A DNA stretch of 64,000 nt from positions 2,372,336-2,436,335 of the forward strand of contig PSQN01000016.1 in the NCBI GenBank assembly GCA_002989075.1, read 5' to 3'. Made by a program: the position numbers and the translations under genes. The stretch is from Arthonia radiata. Taxonomy: Eukaryota; Ascomycota; Arthoniomycetes; Arthoniales; Arthoniaceae. The notes beneath the pieces are model-generated. The model searched no databases. It had not been told where the DNA came from and saw only the letters and a program-made list of their open reading frames with translations. Below, piece after piece: positions 39,029 to 47,506 of the stretch. Numbering within the stretch: position 1 is the stretch's first letter; every line of letters starts with the position of its first letter.

Positions 39029-39686
39029 GCCGGTCATGACTGGAGAATTCAGCTTCGAGGGAAATCTGAATGAGATGTGGCAAAAATTACGTTCACTGAG
39101 AATTTGGGACAGAACAGAACACGGCAAAAGGAATGAGTGATGGATGAATGGAGAAGAGGAGGAGCAGACGATGCGAACAATATTGCCTGAATAGGTGCTG
39201 GTGAGGTCAGCGTGATGGACGCTCTGATTCGCCTGAGCAAGCCTGCAGGGCGGAAAGCTCGTCCCTGTGCAAGCGCCGACGCTAGCGAATAGAGCCCCAT
39301 TCACTGGCCTCTCACGTCGTCCGTCCTCCCCCATCAGGGCCATCACTGCAGCTCTCGCCCTCTCCAAGCGCTGGCCGTGAGCCTCCACTCGGCGGCCATG
39401 ACCTTCTTCACATCGTCTGCAGTGCCGCATCAGCGCTCGGCGCTTCACCTCCATCCGTTTCTCTTTTCTCTACCTCGCGGTCGTCGTCTCCCTCGTCCTC
39501 TCTTCGACCTCGCTCGAATCGCTAATCGAGACTGAGGCCGTCGATTGAGCAGTACAGTCCGCACGCTACCCCACCTGCCTCACGAAGGGCCAATATCAGC
39601 GAGCCCACAGCGACGTCCCAGATACAGACGGACGACACCCTCTCAACCCTGCAGACCAGGCTTCGAGCACACACACATCCCCTACC
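39029..39686. promoter_or_regulatory. Upstream region of the four-helix membrane protein gene
   Basis: The + strand from 39300 to 39560 is strongly CT-rich (GTCCGTCCTCCCCC, TCTCTTTTCTCTACC, CGTCTCCCTCGTCCTC), which marks a likely transcription start and 5' leader. No gene seen. Confidence 0.45.
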
Positions 39687-40700
39687 ATGCACATGTGGTT
39701 CTCGAGACGATGGCGGTCCATGAGGACCGTTTGGGCGCTCTTCGCTGCTGAGTTGGCTCTCACCATTCCAGCGCTCGCCCTCTTTGCTATTGCACAGCCA
39801 AACCTATACAGGACGCGGCTCTGGCAAGATGGCTTCAACAACGGATTCAATTCCAACCCGCTGGCTCGCATCTACGCCATGACGAACCGCGTCCATTACG
39901 AGACGCCGGTTATATGGAGTCAATTGTACGTCTCGCAAGTCCAGGCGAATGCCATCACATACCACGTCCACCCAACTCGCAAGCCATTAAATGTCAACCC
40001 ATCTTGCTAACATGAAGCCGCAGCATCACCGACTACAACGTCGTCATCTCCGTCCTCGCCATGTTCTTCCTCCTCGTCAAAGGCGTCATGTTCATGATGC
40101 ACATCTTCTGGCCAATCCTCGGTCTCCTCATCCACGCCGTCCTCACCGCGCTTTGGGGCTACAGCGTCTACGCGCAGACGGCTCCCGACAATTCCGACCC
40201 TCGCTTCCCCAAGCTAAACGCTCCCTGGTACATCTCAAAAGGGTGCAGTGTTGCGCGAGATCAGAGCCTCAACGGCTACTGCAAGCAGGCGCAAGCGGCG
40301 CTGGCCGTGAGTGTGATCATGCTGTGAGTGCAACGTTGTCCCCAACTCGTTCTGCGCGAGGATTCATGCTGACAAACATACCCCCAGCTTCCTCTTCGCA
40401 GCCAACACCGCCCTTGCGATTTACAGCATGATTCCTAGCAAGACTGAGCGCATCGCGCGCAAGACGAAGCTTGAGGACGGCTCGCCCGAGCAGCAGAGCC
40501 AGATGCGGTTCGAGCCGCCGCCGCAGAGCGCGAAGCAGAAGGCTTGGGACGCACAGAGTCAGCGACCGCTGGGTAGCCCGAGCACGGTCGGTGGACTGAG
40601 AAGTCCCAGCACAATCGGCGGGATGAAGACGCCAGCGACGCCGAGGACCATGGCGTTCAATAGGCTGGGTGGGAGTAATGATCTGCCGCTGAGGAGGTGA
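39687..40700 (+). CDS. Four-helix membrane protein, MARVEL-like, conserved in fungi but unnamed
   Basis: Three exons, 39687-39925, 40024-40323 and 40388-40700, give 283 residues. Introns are 98 and 64 bp (donors GTACGT and GTGAGT, branches GCTAAC and GCTGAC). Four hydrophobic helices: VWALFAAELALTIPALALFAI near 15, NVVISVLAMFFLLVKGVMFMM near 85, FWPILGLLIHAVLTALWGYSVYAQ near 105 and a fourth split by intron 2 (ALAVSVIMLFLFAANTALAIYSM) near 170. Between helices 3 and 4, the segment with PWYISKGC, then YCKQAQ, has paired Cys, probably outside the membrane. The 100-residue tail is basic and holds a repeat, GSPSTVGGLRSPSTIGG. The topology resembles MARVEL proteins. Function unknown. Confidence 0.82.
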
Positions 40701-41579
40701 GCGGATGAAATACAGAAATACTGTAGTACTGTGAGTCTACGTGGCAGTGAACCTCCGCCCGGTGGTTGGGACTACTTGGTGAGATGATGTGGGAGAAGGG
40801 CGACTGTACGATGTCAATGATACTCGGTCATACCATGATTTTGATCTGTACGCAATGAGAAAGTTGGATAATGCACCTGGACCCATCGGCTGCATCTTGG
40901 TCATGCTTTGCTGCAGTCTCAAATGATGCCCAAGCACATCATTACGGGCAAATGCACTGTAGGAAGCTCAGCAGGCATTGATACCACCCCGTACGCACGC
41001 TTCGGCGGACAATCAGCGCCATCTATAAGCTCTTCTGTTAAGACTTTACCTTAAGCCATCGCGGAATACCCGACCTCGAGCATATTTCAAGTCTCATGCA
41101 GGTGCACAGCCTTAATTTTGGCCAATGTGGAGGATGCGTCCCACCTTCCTTCTTTGCTCTCGTGGTTTACTTCCACCCTGAACGTCCATTTTTCCGGACA
41201 CGATGTTCAACACCATAACTCGCATTCTTTTTACTCACTCTGACAACCGCTTTGAAGGCCAAGCTTGTCCATTGGAACTCCAAGCGAGCCGTTTGCAGCT
41301 AGCCTTAGGATGTTTAAGCAAGCGGGATGGACGGCAGGTGTCAAGCCACAAGAAGTGATCGTCCTCTCTTTCAAGGTGCCGAATCTCCATCGGCTGCCAG
41401 ATCCTGGATGGTGTCAACACTAGGTTCAGCGCCTTGCTGCCAACGTCATGCAAGCACGAGTAGGGCAGGACCGTAAATGCGCAGCTTTAAAATGTAGTGA
41501 ACCCGCCCGTGCTTCATAGGAATCCGTGCTGTAGGTCAGAGGTAGGTCATTGAATTCAAAACTACCAAAAAAGTACACA
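40701..41579. other. Intergenic region between the membrane protein and carboxylesterase genes
   Basis: No supported gene. CATCTATAAGCTC at 41019-41031 holds a TATA-like stretch, but is far from the start at 41580. No repeats seen. Confidence 0.4.
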
Positions 41580-43136
41580 ATGGCTCCATTAGCAAGAACA
41601 GCCTTCGTGGCAGGTCTTGTCTCAGTCTGCTCAGCGGCGCCATCTGTAAAACCACGCACAGCGGACGACGGCCTCAAAGTTCAGACCTCCAGTGGACTCG
41701 TGAACGGCATAATCAACACAACCTACCCTCAAGTCCGCCAATTCCTCGGGGTCCCCTTTGCCCAACCACCCCTCTCCACTCTCCGTTTCCACCCACCCCA
41801 ACCAATCACCGCGCCCTCCGCCGACCCCATCGACGCCACGACCACTCCCAAAGCCTGCTCTCAGTACCTCTCCTCCAGCCCCTCCGTCTACACCCTCGAC
41901 GCTCCTGAGTTCTCCAACGGCGCTCCCGTCTCCGAAGATTGCCTCACCGTCTCCATCTGGACACCCACCCCCGACAAATGCGCCGAGAACTCTGAGGACG
42001 ACAAAGACGGCCTCCCGGTGCTCATCTGGATTTACGGTGGCGGCTTCCAGACGGGATCAGCCTCGGTGCCGTACCAGATCCCTCTCGAATGGATCCAGCG
42101 CAGTCAGTCCCACATCGTCGTGGCCATCCAGTACCGTCTGAACATCTTTGGGTATCCCAATGCTGAGGGCCTGGAGACGCAGAATCCTGGATTGCTCGAT
42201 CAACGCGCCGCTATTGAATGGACTCGCGATAATATCGCCGCTTTTGGCGGAGACTCAGAGAGGATGACGACCTGGGGGCAATCCGCTGGCGCATTCTCAG
42301 TCGACTTCTTGAACTTCGCCTACCCCGATGACCCAATCGTGAAAAGTCAGATCTGCGACTCAGGCTCTGCATTGATCCCCTCCTACACCGAGCCCGCCAA
42401 CTCCTTCTCGAACTTCTCATTCGTGGCACAGAGCCTCAACTGCGCCTCCAAGCTCTCCGGCGCCACACCCCAGGAGGAGCTTTCGTGTGTGCAAACCCTC
42501 CCCGAACAGACCCTCCTCGACTTTCTGCAGGGCTACAGCGACAACGGCACACAACCTTCTCTCTCCTTCGTCCCTACCCAGGACGAGTCTACAGTCTTCG
42601 CGAACTACACCGAGCGCTACCAGCTTGGCCCGGGCAAAGGCGTCTCAGACATCCCGGCCATATTCGGGAGCAACGACAACGAAGGCGTCAGCCTCATCAC
42701 TTACCCCGACGACCCGGCGCTGCCGCCCAACCTGACCATGGCACGCACGGTCACGCTGCGGAGCTTCTTGTGTCCTGCTGCTGCCTCGACAGATCTGAGA
42801 GAAGAAGCGGGCTTGAAGACATTTAGATACCTGTACAAAGGCAATTTCACAGACGTGAGTCCGCGGTACTGGCTCGGGGCTTATCACAGCAGTGAATTGC
42901 CGCAGGTCTTTGGGACGAGAGGCGAGTTTCGCGGGCCAGCGACCGATTTCGAGGTGCAGACGAGTGAGGCGATGCAGGATCGGTGGTTGAACTTTGCGCG
43001 GGATCCGGTGGTGGCAGAGGGGTGGAACGAGGCAGGGACAGGGCAACTGGATGTTTTTGGAGGGGCAATGGAGGCGGTGGGAGTGGAGGGTATTGAGGAG
43101 GTGCAGCAGGAGTGTGTTGCTAGAGGTTTGCTGTGA
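41580..43136 (+). CDS. Secreted type-B carboxylesterase/lipase
   Basis: Alpha/beta-hydrolase of the cholinesterase/lipase group, 518 residues from the ATG at 41580. That start has good context (ACACAATGG) and a signal peptide (LARTAFVAGLVSVCSA). The frame is open ten codons further up, without a signal. Motifs in order: VRQFLGVPFAQPP near 50, EDCLTVSIWTP near 115 with the second Cys of a disulfide, the oxyanion loop IYGGGFQTGS near 145, the nucleophile elbow WGQSAGA near 235 (Gln replaces the common Glu of GESAG), NDNEGVSL with the acid residue near 360, and GAYHSSELPQVFG near 430 with the catalytic His. Several sequons fit secretion. Substrate unknown; hydrolysis of esters outside the cell is expected. 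Confidence 0.9.
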   Translation: MAPLARTAFVAGLVSVCSAAPSVKPRTADDGLKVQTSSGLVNGIINTTYPQVRQFLGVPFAQPPLSTLRFHPPQPITAPSADPIDATTTPKACSQYLSSSPSVYTLDAPEFSNGAPVSEDCLTVSIWTPTPDKCAENSEDDKDGLPVLIWIYGGGFQTGSASVPYQIPLEWIQRSQSHIVVAIQYRLNIFGYPNAEGLETQNPGLLDQRAAIEWTRDNIAAFGGDSERMTTWGQSAGAFSVDFLNFAYPDDPIVKSQICDSGSALIPSYTEPANSFSNFSFVAQSLNCASKLSGATPQEELSCVQTLPEQTLLDFLQGYSDNGTQPSLSFVPTQDESTVFANYTERYQLGPGKGVSDIPAIFGSNDNEGVSLITYPDDPALPPNLTMARTVTLRSFLCPAAASTDLREEAGLKTFRYLYKGNFTDVSPRYWLGAYHSSELPQVFGTRGEFRGPATDFEVQTSEAMQDRWLNFARDPVVAEGWNEAGTGQLDVFGGAMEAVGVEGIEEVQQECVARGLL

Positions 43137-44157
43137 GAGACGGGGTTCGATGGCAAAAATGGATGGATTGGAAAAACAAGCGTGTAATGAGCGTTCGCAA
43201 AACAGGTAGGCTGTCTTTAAGTCGAATATACGATGATATTGCTCTCGACGGTGGGATGTCTACTGTGCAGCTTTGCCTGTCCATCACATTGGCCCATCAA
43301 GCATTTGAAAAACCTCTGATCAGATATACTATATATGTGATGATACAACTAAAAATTGTAATATGCTTTGTAATTGGTTAGTTTAGAAAATCAGATCAAA
43401 GGACATCTTGCGCCAAGATACGCTACCTACCTAATTCGGTCTCGCCCCTGCCGAGTCATGCGGCTACCGAAGTCATCTTGGCGGCTGCATCTTGCTTTTG
43501 TATGTAAGGCTTATACGTAAGTAAGACGTGTGTAGGTGTCGACTGAACGGGGCCGAAAGCATCCATCCGCCGTGTGCGCAAGCCTTGCAAAACCATCCGT
43601 GCTTCACGTCCATTAGTAAGTCGCGGCCAAGCGTTGAGTCAAACGCAAGAACAAGAGACTGCAGATGTCTACATCCGATGGCAAGACATTGCTCTATGTA
43701 CATCTTTCGATGACCTTTGTTTTCTGAAACACTCAGCCATGGAAAGGGGATGTAGAGTCACGGAAAGATCGCAACAAAAAAGCTTGGACCGTTTCGCAAG
43801 ACTTGGGTACAGGGCAGATCTGACATGTATTCGTGGAACGCCCTTCAATCCGGGCTCATTCCCCGACATCTCTTTAAAGGCAATCTGTCCAAATTGTAGG
43901 CCTGTAAGATTCTAAGACTGGTGAGATAGCTCGCGCCATGTTGCGCGGGAAGCGATGTTCGTGCTTGCATAAAGTTCGACCTATCTCTGTTGGAGCATAT
44001 GCAGAGTTTTACCTTTTAATGCTTTGCCGCTGCGTAGTTTAATCTAGCAAATATAATCAGACCGACCTTTGTATAGTGGTATTGACGAATCAATCTCGCC
44101 ACCCTGCGGCAAGACAGCCACCGACGAGGCTAGGTCCCTGCAGGTATCACCGTCGAC
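43137..44157. other. Intergenic region
   Basis: About 1 kb, AT-rich at 43310-43390 (TATACTATATATGTGATG), probably the 3' end of the esterase transcript. Short open frames on both strands have no recognisable content. Confidence 0.4.
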
Positions 44158-44756
44158 ATGTCAACCGACAAAGGCAAGGCGACCGATAAAGGCAAATCAA
44201 AGGCACGCCACCCCTACCCATGGATGGACCACCCAGAAAGACCTCTTCCCCACAACCGCCTCCTCGACCTCCGCGGGCACCAGGGCGTCACCAACTTCAA
44301 AACCTCCGACCTCTACGAAATGGATTGGGGCTACAACAACTGGTCCGACAAGTACATTAAGCAGACCATCGGCATGCAGACCCTCCATGAAGTCATCAGG
44401 ACCGAATGCGACCGGCTGCGCGCGCATGCTCATAAACCCGGAGTCTTCTGGGTCGCGTAGGTGCTGTCATCCCCCTCTCCGTGGAATCACTGACAAATTG
44501 TAGATGTGAAGGTCCCGACGAGAAAAATCTTTCAGGCCATAAATTGTGGTCGTGGAAAAAGAAGCCGCAGGGGATATACGTGTATTTTAGTTTCGATTGG
44601 GAGACTTTTAAAGACAAGGCCAAGACGCCGGATGAGAAGTATATAGAGGTGCTGAGGATAGAGAAGCCGGCGGGTCCTGATCTGCCGCTGGAGGAGATTG
44701 AGAGACGTCCTGTCGAGCTGAAAGACGTGTCGAATGAGCCACCTGCTGCTGCATAG
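44158..44756 (+). CDS. Orphan two-exon protein of 183 residues
   Basis: Exons 44158-44456 and 44504-44756 join in frame across a 47-bp intron (donor GTAGGT, branch CTGAC, acceptor TTGTAG). Unspliced, the frame stops at the donor. The N-terminus is Lys/Gly-rich (TDKGKATDKGKSKA). The body is rich in Trp, Tyr, Asp and Lys: YEMDWGYNNWSDKYIKQ, then GPDEKNLSGHKLWSWKKKPQGIYVYFSFDWE. No signal peptide, membrane helix or known domain. Mixed charged and aromatic content suggests a folded soluble protein. I do not recognise the family. Lies at the left edge of the second gene-poor island. Confidence 0.65.
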
Positions 44757-45286
44757 GCCGGCTTGAACCTTCTTCACGTATTCGCCGGCTACGAAACGTG
44801 AGTTCAGCGGTTGGTGAGATTTATAGAAGCGTAAGATGTATAGGTCAAGAAGACAAAGACATAGATATCTTTCCTGGTATCTTCTAATCTTTCTGATCAA
44901 GAAATTGTATACTTGACTTAGCCTAGACTTAGCTATTCCCCTAAGCTAAGATAATAGCTGCAGCAAAATGCTTCCGCCGCCTAGGTTGTAGCTGTGTATC
45001 GAGACGCCGCACCGTGGTGGACAAGATGCAACGGGCCCTGTCACATAATGTGGAGGTGGATGGCTGGTATCTGGAAGGGAATCATCGCTCATGAAGTTAT
45101 CACCGGCATCGCTTTGTTGGCAGACAGCCATGCCCGTCAACAGCATTTCCTGCGTACAGCGTCACCCACTAGGAGTCTCGCTTGAATGATTAGCTATTAT
45201 CGTTGAGAACCACGCGGATGTTGGTCCCCATCTGCATCGATAGCTCTATAGATGAGGAATGCGTACGGGCGCACATGTAGCATTTA
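44757..45286. other. Start of the gene-poor island
   Basis: Contains AT-rich 3' sequence with a small hairpin (CTTAGC at 44937, GCTAAG at 44945) and the left copy of the duplicated segment at 45081-45207. No supported gene. Confidence 0.4.
45081..45207 (+). repeat. Left copy of a duplicated segment of about 125 bp
   Basis: Shares blocks in the same order and direction with 47097-47222: CATCGCTCA, GGCAT(C/G)GCTTTG(T/C)TGGCAGACAGC, ATTTCCTGC/ATTCCTGC, GAGCGTCAC/CAGCGTCAC, and GA(T/A)TAGC(T/C)ATTA. I judge identity at about 70 percent by eye. The unit is not open in a shared frame. Confidence 0.6.
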
Positions 45287-45556
45287 ATGGGTGTACGAAT
45301 TCTATTTTTTACGCTCGTAATGATAGCTATGCTAAGTCTCCATGGTCTCGTGGCTTCCTTCGGGGAGTCCTCACTCACTGTTGTGGTGGCCTCCCCCACG
45401 CCTTTATACCTCACTACTGTGGTGGTTTCCTCCACGCCTTTCTCCCTCACTACTGTGGTCACTTCTACCTCTGTCTGTTCTGTGAAGAGTTTCCAGAAGC
45501 GTGCGGTTCCGACATGTCGGACAAGAAATGCAAGAGACCAGCGGGCCCTTGGCTAG
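45287..45556 (+). CDS. Possible small secreted Ser/Thr/Val-rich protein with 12-residue repeats
   Basis: Open frame of 89 residues with a convincing signal sequence (MGVRILFFTLVMIAMLSL). A 36-bp unit is then repeated 2.6 times in frame from 45374 to 45465, encoding (L/S)T(T/V)VVV(A/S)S(T/P)TP-type 12-mers. SFQKR near the end looks like a Kex2 site before a tail with one Cys (AVPTCRT). In-frame repeats support coding. Against it are the lack of a downstream conserved part and the location in decayed sequence. The copy of its upstream flank at 47.1 kb precedes another ATG with a hydrophobic start. Confidence 0.4.
   Translation: MGVRILFFTLVMIAMLSLHGLVASFGESSLTVVVASPTPLYLTTVVVSSTPFSLTTVVTSTSVCSVKSFQKRAVPTCRTRNARDQRALG
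45374..45465 (+). repeat. 36-bp tandem repeat, 2.6 copies
   Basis: Units start at 45374, 45410 and 45446 with CTCACT(G/A)(T/C)TGTGGT and, in the first two, CCTCC(C/A)CCACGCCTTT-like ends. The period is a multiple of three and keeps the frame of the small secreted ORF. Confidence 0.75.
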
Positions 45557-45605
45557 CACGTAGTTAGCTGTGGTTCGAGGAAGAGTGAAAAGAAGGGGTC
45601 ATGTC

Positions 45606-46155
45606 TTACTCGTAGTGACTGAAACGGGTTACGACCATGGTTTCTATGGTGCTATTATTCATACCCGCGGGGATCATGTACTTCTGATTGTCTTCGTTGA
45701 TGGCGATGTACCGGTCGAAGAAGCCTTTGCGGTTCCACTCTACGTACCTCAAATGCTGCAGAATTGAGCGCTCAGGCTGCAATCGTACTTGTATGTATTT
45801 GAACGATGGATTCGGTAGAGGCACGCGGTCGTGAGGGTAATTACTGTCGTCGAAGGTCGCTCTTCAATTAGATGTCAGTCTTTCGTGGGCAACTCGAAGC
45901 ACATAATGACGCTTACATGATGAAGCATTTGTCGTAATGAATTCCAAATTCGAATCTCTCAGGCTGAGTTGCCCAAAACCTACGGATTGCATTCACGTAC
46001 TCATTCACCTGATTTTGCTGTATAAGTGTGGGACTTGCATATATAGTTAACTCGCCTAGATGGTAAAGGCATCTACCGATGGGTCGATTGGCCATCTTTG
46101 CTTGACTGTGAAGGGTTTCTTTGAAGGGTGAGAGTCGATTGAGTGGGAGAGGCAC
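45606..46155 (-). CDS. Orphan two-exon protein of 164 residues
   Basis: Exons 46155-45917 and 45861-45606 (minus strand) join in frame across a 55-bp intron with donor GTAAGC, a CTGAC branch and acceptor TGAAG. The joined product reads smoothly across the junction (FGIHYDKCFI, then IATFDDSNYPHDR). It has no signal peptide or membrane helix. Content suggests a small alpha/beta fold: ELTIYASPTLIQQNQVNEYVN, YIQVRLQPERSILQHLR, then FFDRYIAINEDNQ. Translation may start at Met1 or Met21 (MANRPIG). I know no family for it. The acceptor choice is the weak point: the next AG two bases on would break the frame. Confidence 0.6.
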
Positions 46156-47506
46156 TGTAAATACTCTGCTGCTTCACACGTGTCAAAGAATGCCTCAATG
46201 ACTCCCAGACGAGTTAGTTGACATGTTCGTTGGGCACGTACTTACAAACTGCCTTCCTAGCATGTTGCTTCAGTCTACAACAGATCTCCTTGTAACACGT
46301 CTACGGACATGGCAGATAATATGTGCTACCCTGTTAGTATTATACTATTTTGGGCAACCTGAATTACTGGGTCTCACTGCTTTGGCGTTGCATATACTTG
46401 TTCTCTTGAGCGCATCATTACACTATCAATCTGGTAAGTTTATCTCCAGTCTTCCTGTAAGCGATTTTCGATATGACCATGTCGGTTCCAGCGTGATTGA
46501 AATGGTTGGTTGGTTTTTTGGGTAGCCCTGATTTGTTAGATATTTGTATGAGCTGCTTTCTTTCGTACTGTTTGACAGACAGAAATTCGCTACTGAGCTG
46601 AGTGGGCGTGGTGCCGTGACCGCACCGCAGTCGCTCCGGGCTCGCTTCCGGTTTCGGACTGGTGCCAGGTCGGCCTAGTATATAGAGGCGCCTATTCCTT
46701 GCCCCTTAGCAATCCGTCTATTACCCAGCTACTGGACTGTGTGCTGCCCTCTTCTCCAAGCATGCCTTGCTCATGTATAAGCCTTACACTCGCTTGCTTT
46801 CGGCCGCCAAGACGACTGCGGTTCCGCAAGGGGAGCACTGGGAGGGCATATCTCGGCAAGGGTACTACCGAATTGAGTATCTTGTATGGCACAAGGACAC
46901 GAAACACAGCCAGGTACGCTCTCACCTTCTGTTCTGAGTTTCCAAGATGATCAAGTACAAGCCAGAACTGATTTTTGATGATTTTGCTGAAGGTGAGAGA
47001 AATTTATTAGGTCTTTTTATGTATTGAGAGACACAATTGGTCGTGTCACAATCATCTACAAAGATATGGCTGAGTTGCAGACGATGGTTTGTGACAAGGA
47101 AGCATCGCTCAGAGTCATCGTCGGCATGGCTTTGCTGGCAGACAGCGATGCAAGAAGATGATATTCCTGCATGAGCGTCACTTACCAGGACTCTTGCGTG
47201 GATAATTAGCCATTAAGCTTGTTTCCGCTACTTGTACTACCTACGCTGTTAGATCTTATCCAACATATTACTACTATGCGAGTACCTCTCGTACTCACTT
47301 GTCTCGTACACCTTCTCTACAAAGCGCGCCGTTGCGATCCAATACCAACGATTCACAAGATGCTCCAACAGACGTCGATTCAAACAGTGTCCTTAGATCC
47401 CCAGATATTATCGCTCACGGTAGCAAAACGCCACAACACCATGCGAAGCTCCTCCAACTCCTTCAAAATTAGCCACTCCGATTCTTGAAGTCCACGTTGC
47501 AGACAC
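46156..47506. other. Gene-poor island, right part
   Basis: No secure gene. Two open stretches deserve mention. At 46276-46433 (+) an exon-like segment between CAACAG and GTAAGT would encode two hydrophobic helices (WQIICATLLVLYYF and LALHILVLLSASLHY). At 46773-46913 (+) an ATG-led stretch encodes MYKPYTRLLSAAKTT, then YYRIEYLVWHKD, and ends at a GTACGC donor. A TATA-like TATATAGAGG lies at 46679. The right copy of the duplicated segment is at 47097-47222. Confidence 0.35.
47097..47222 (+). repeat. Right copy of the duplicated segment
   Basis: Direct-orientation partner of 45081-45207, 2 kb away. About 55 bases after its end an ATG at 47277 starts a frame with a hydrophobic beginning (MRVPLVLTCLVHLLY), as the left copy is followed by the ORF at 45287. 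Confidence 0.6.
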
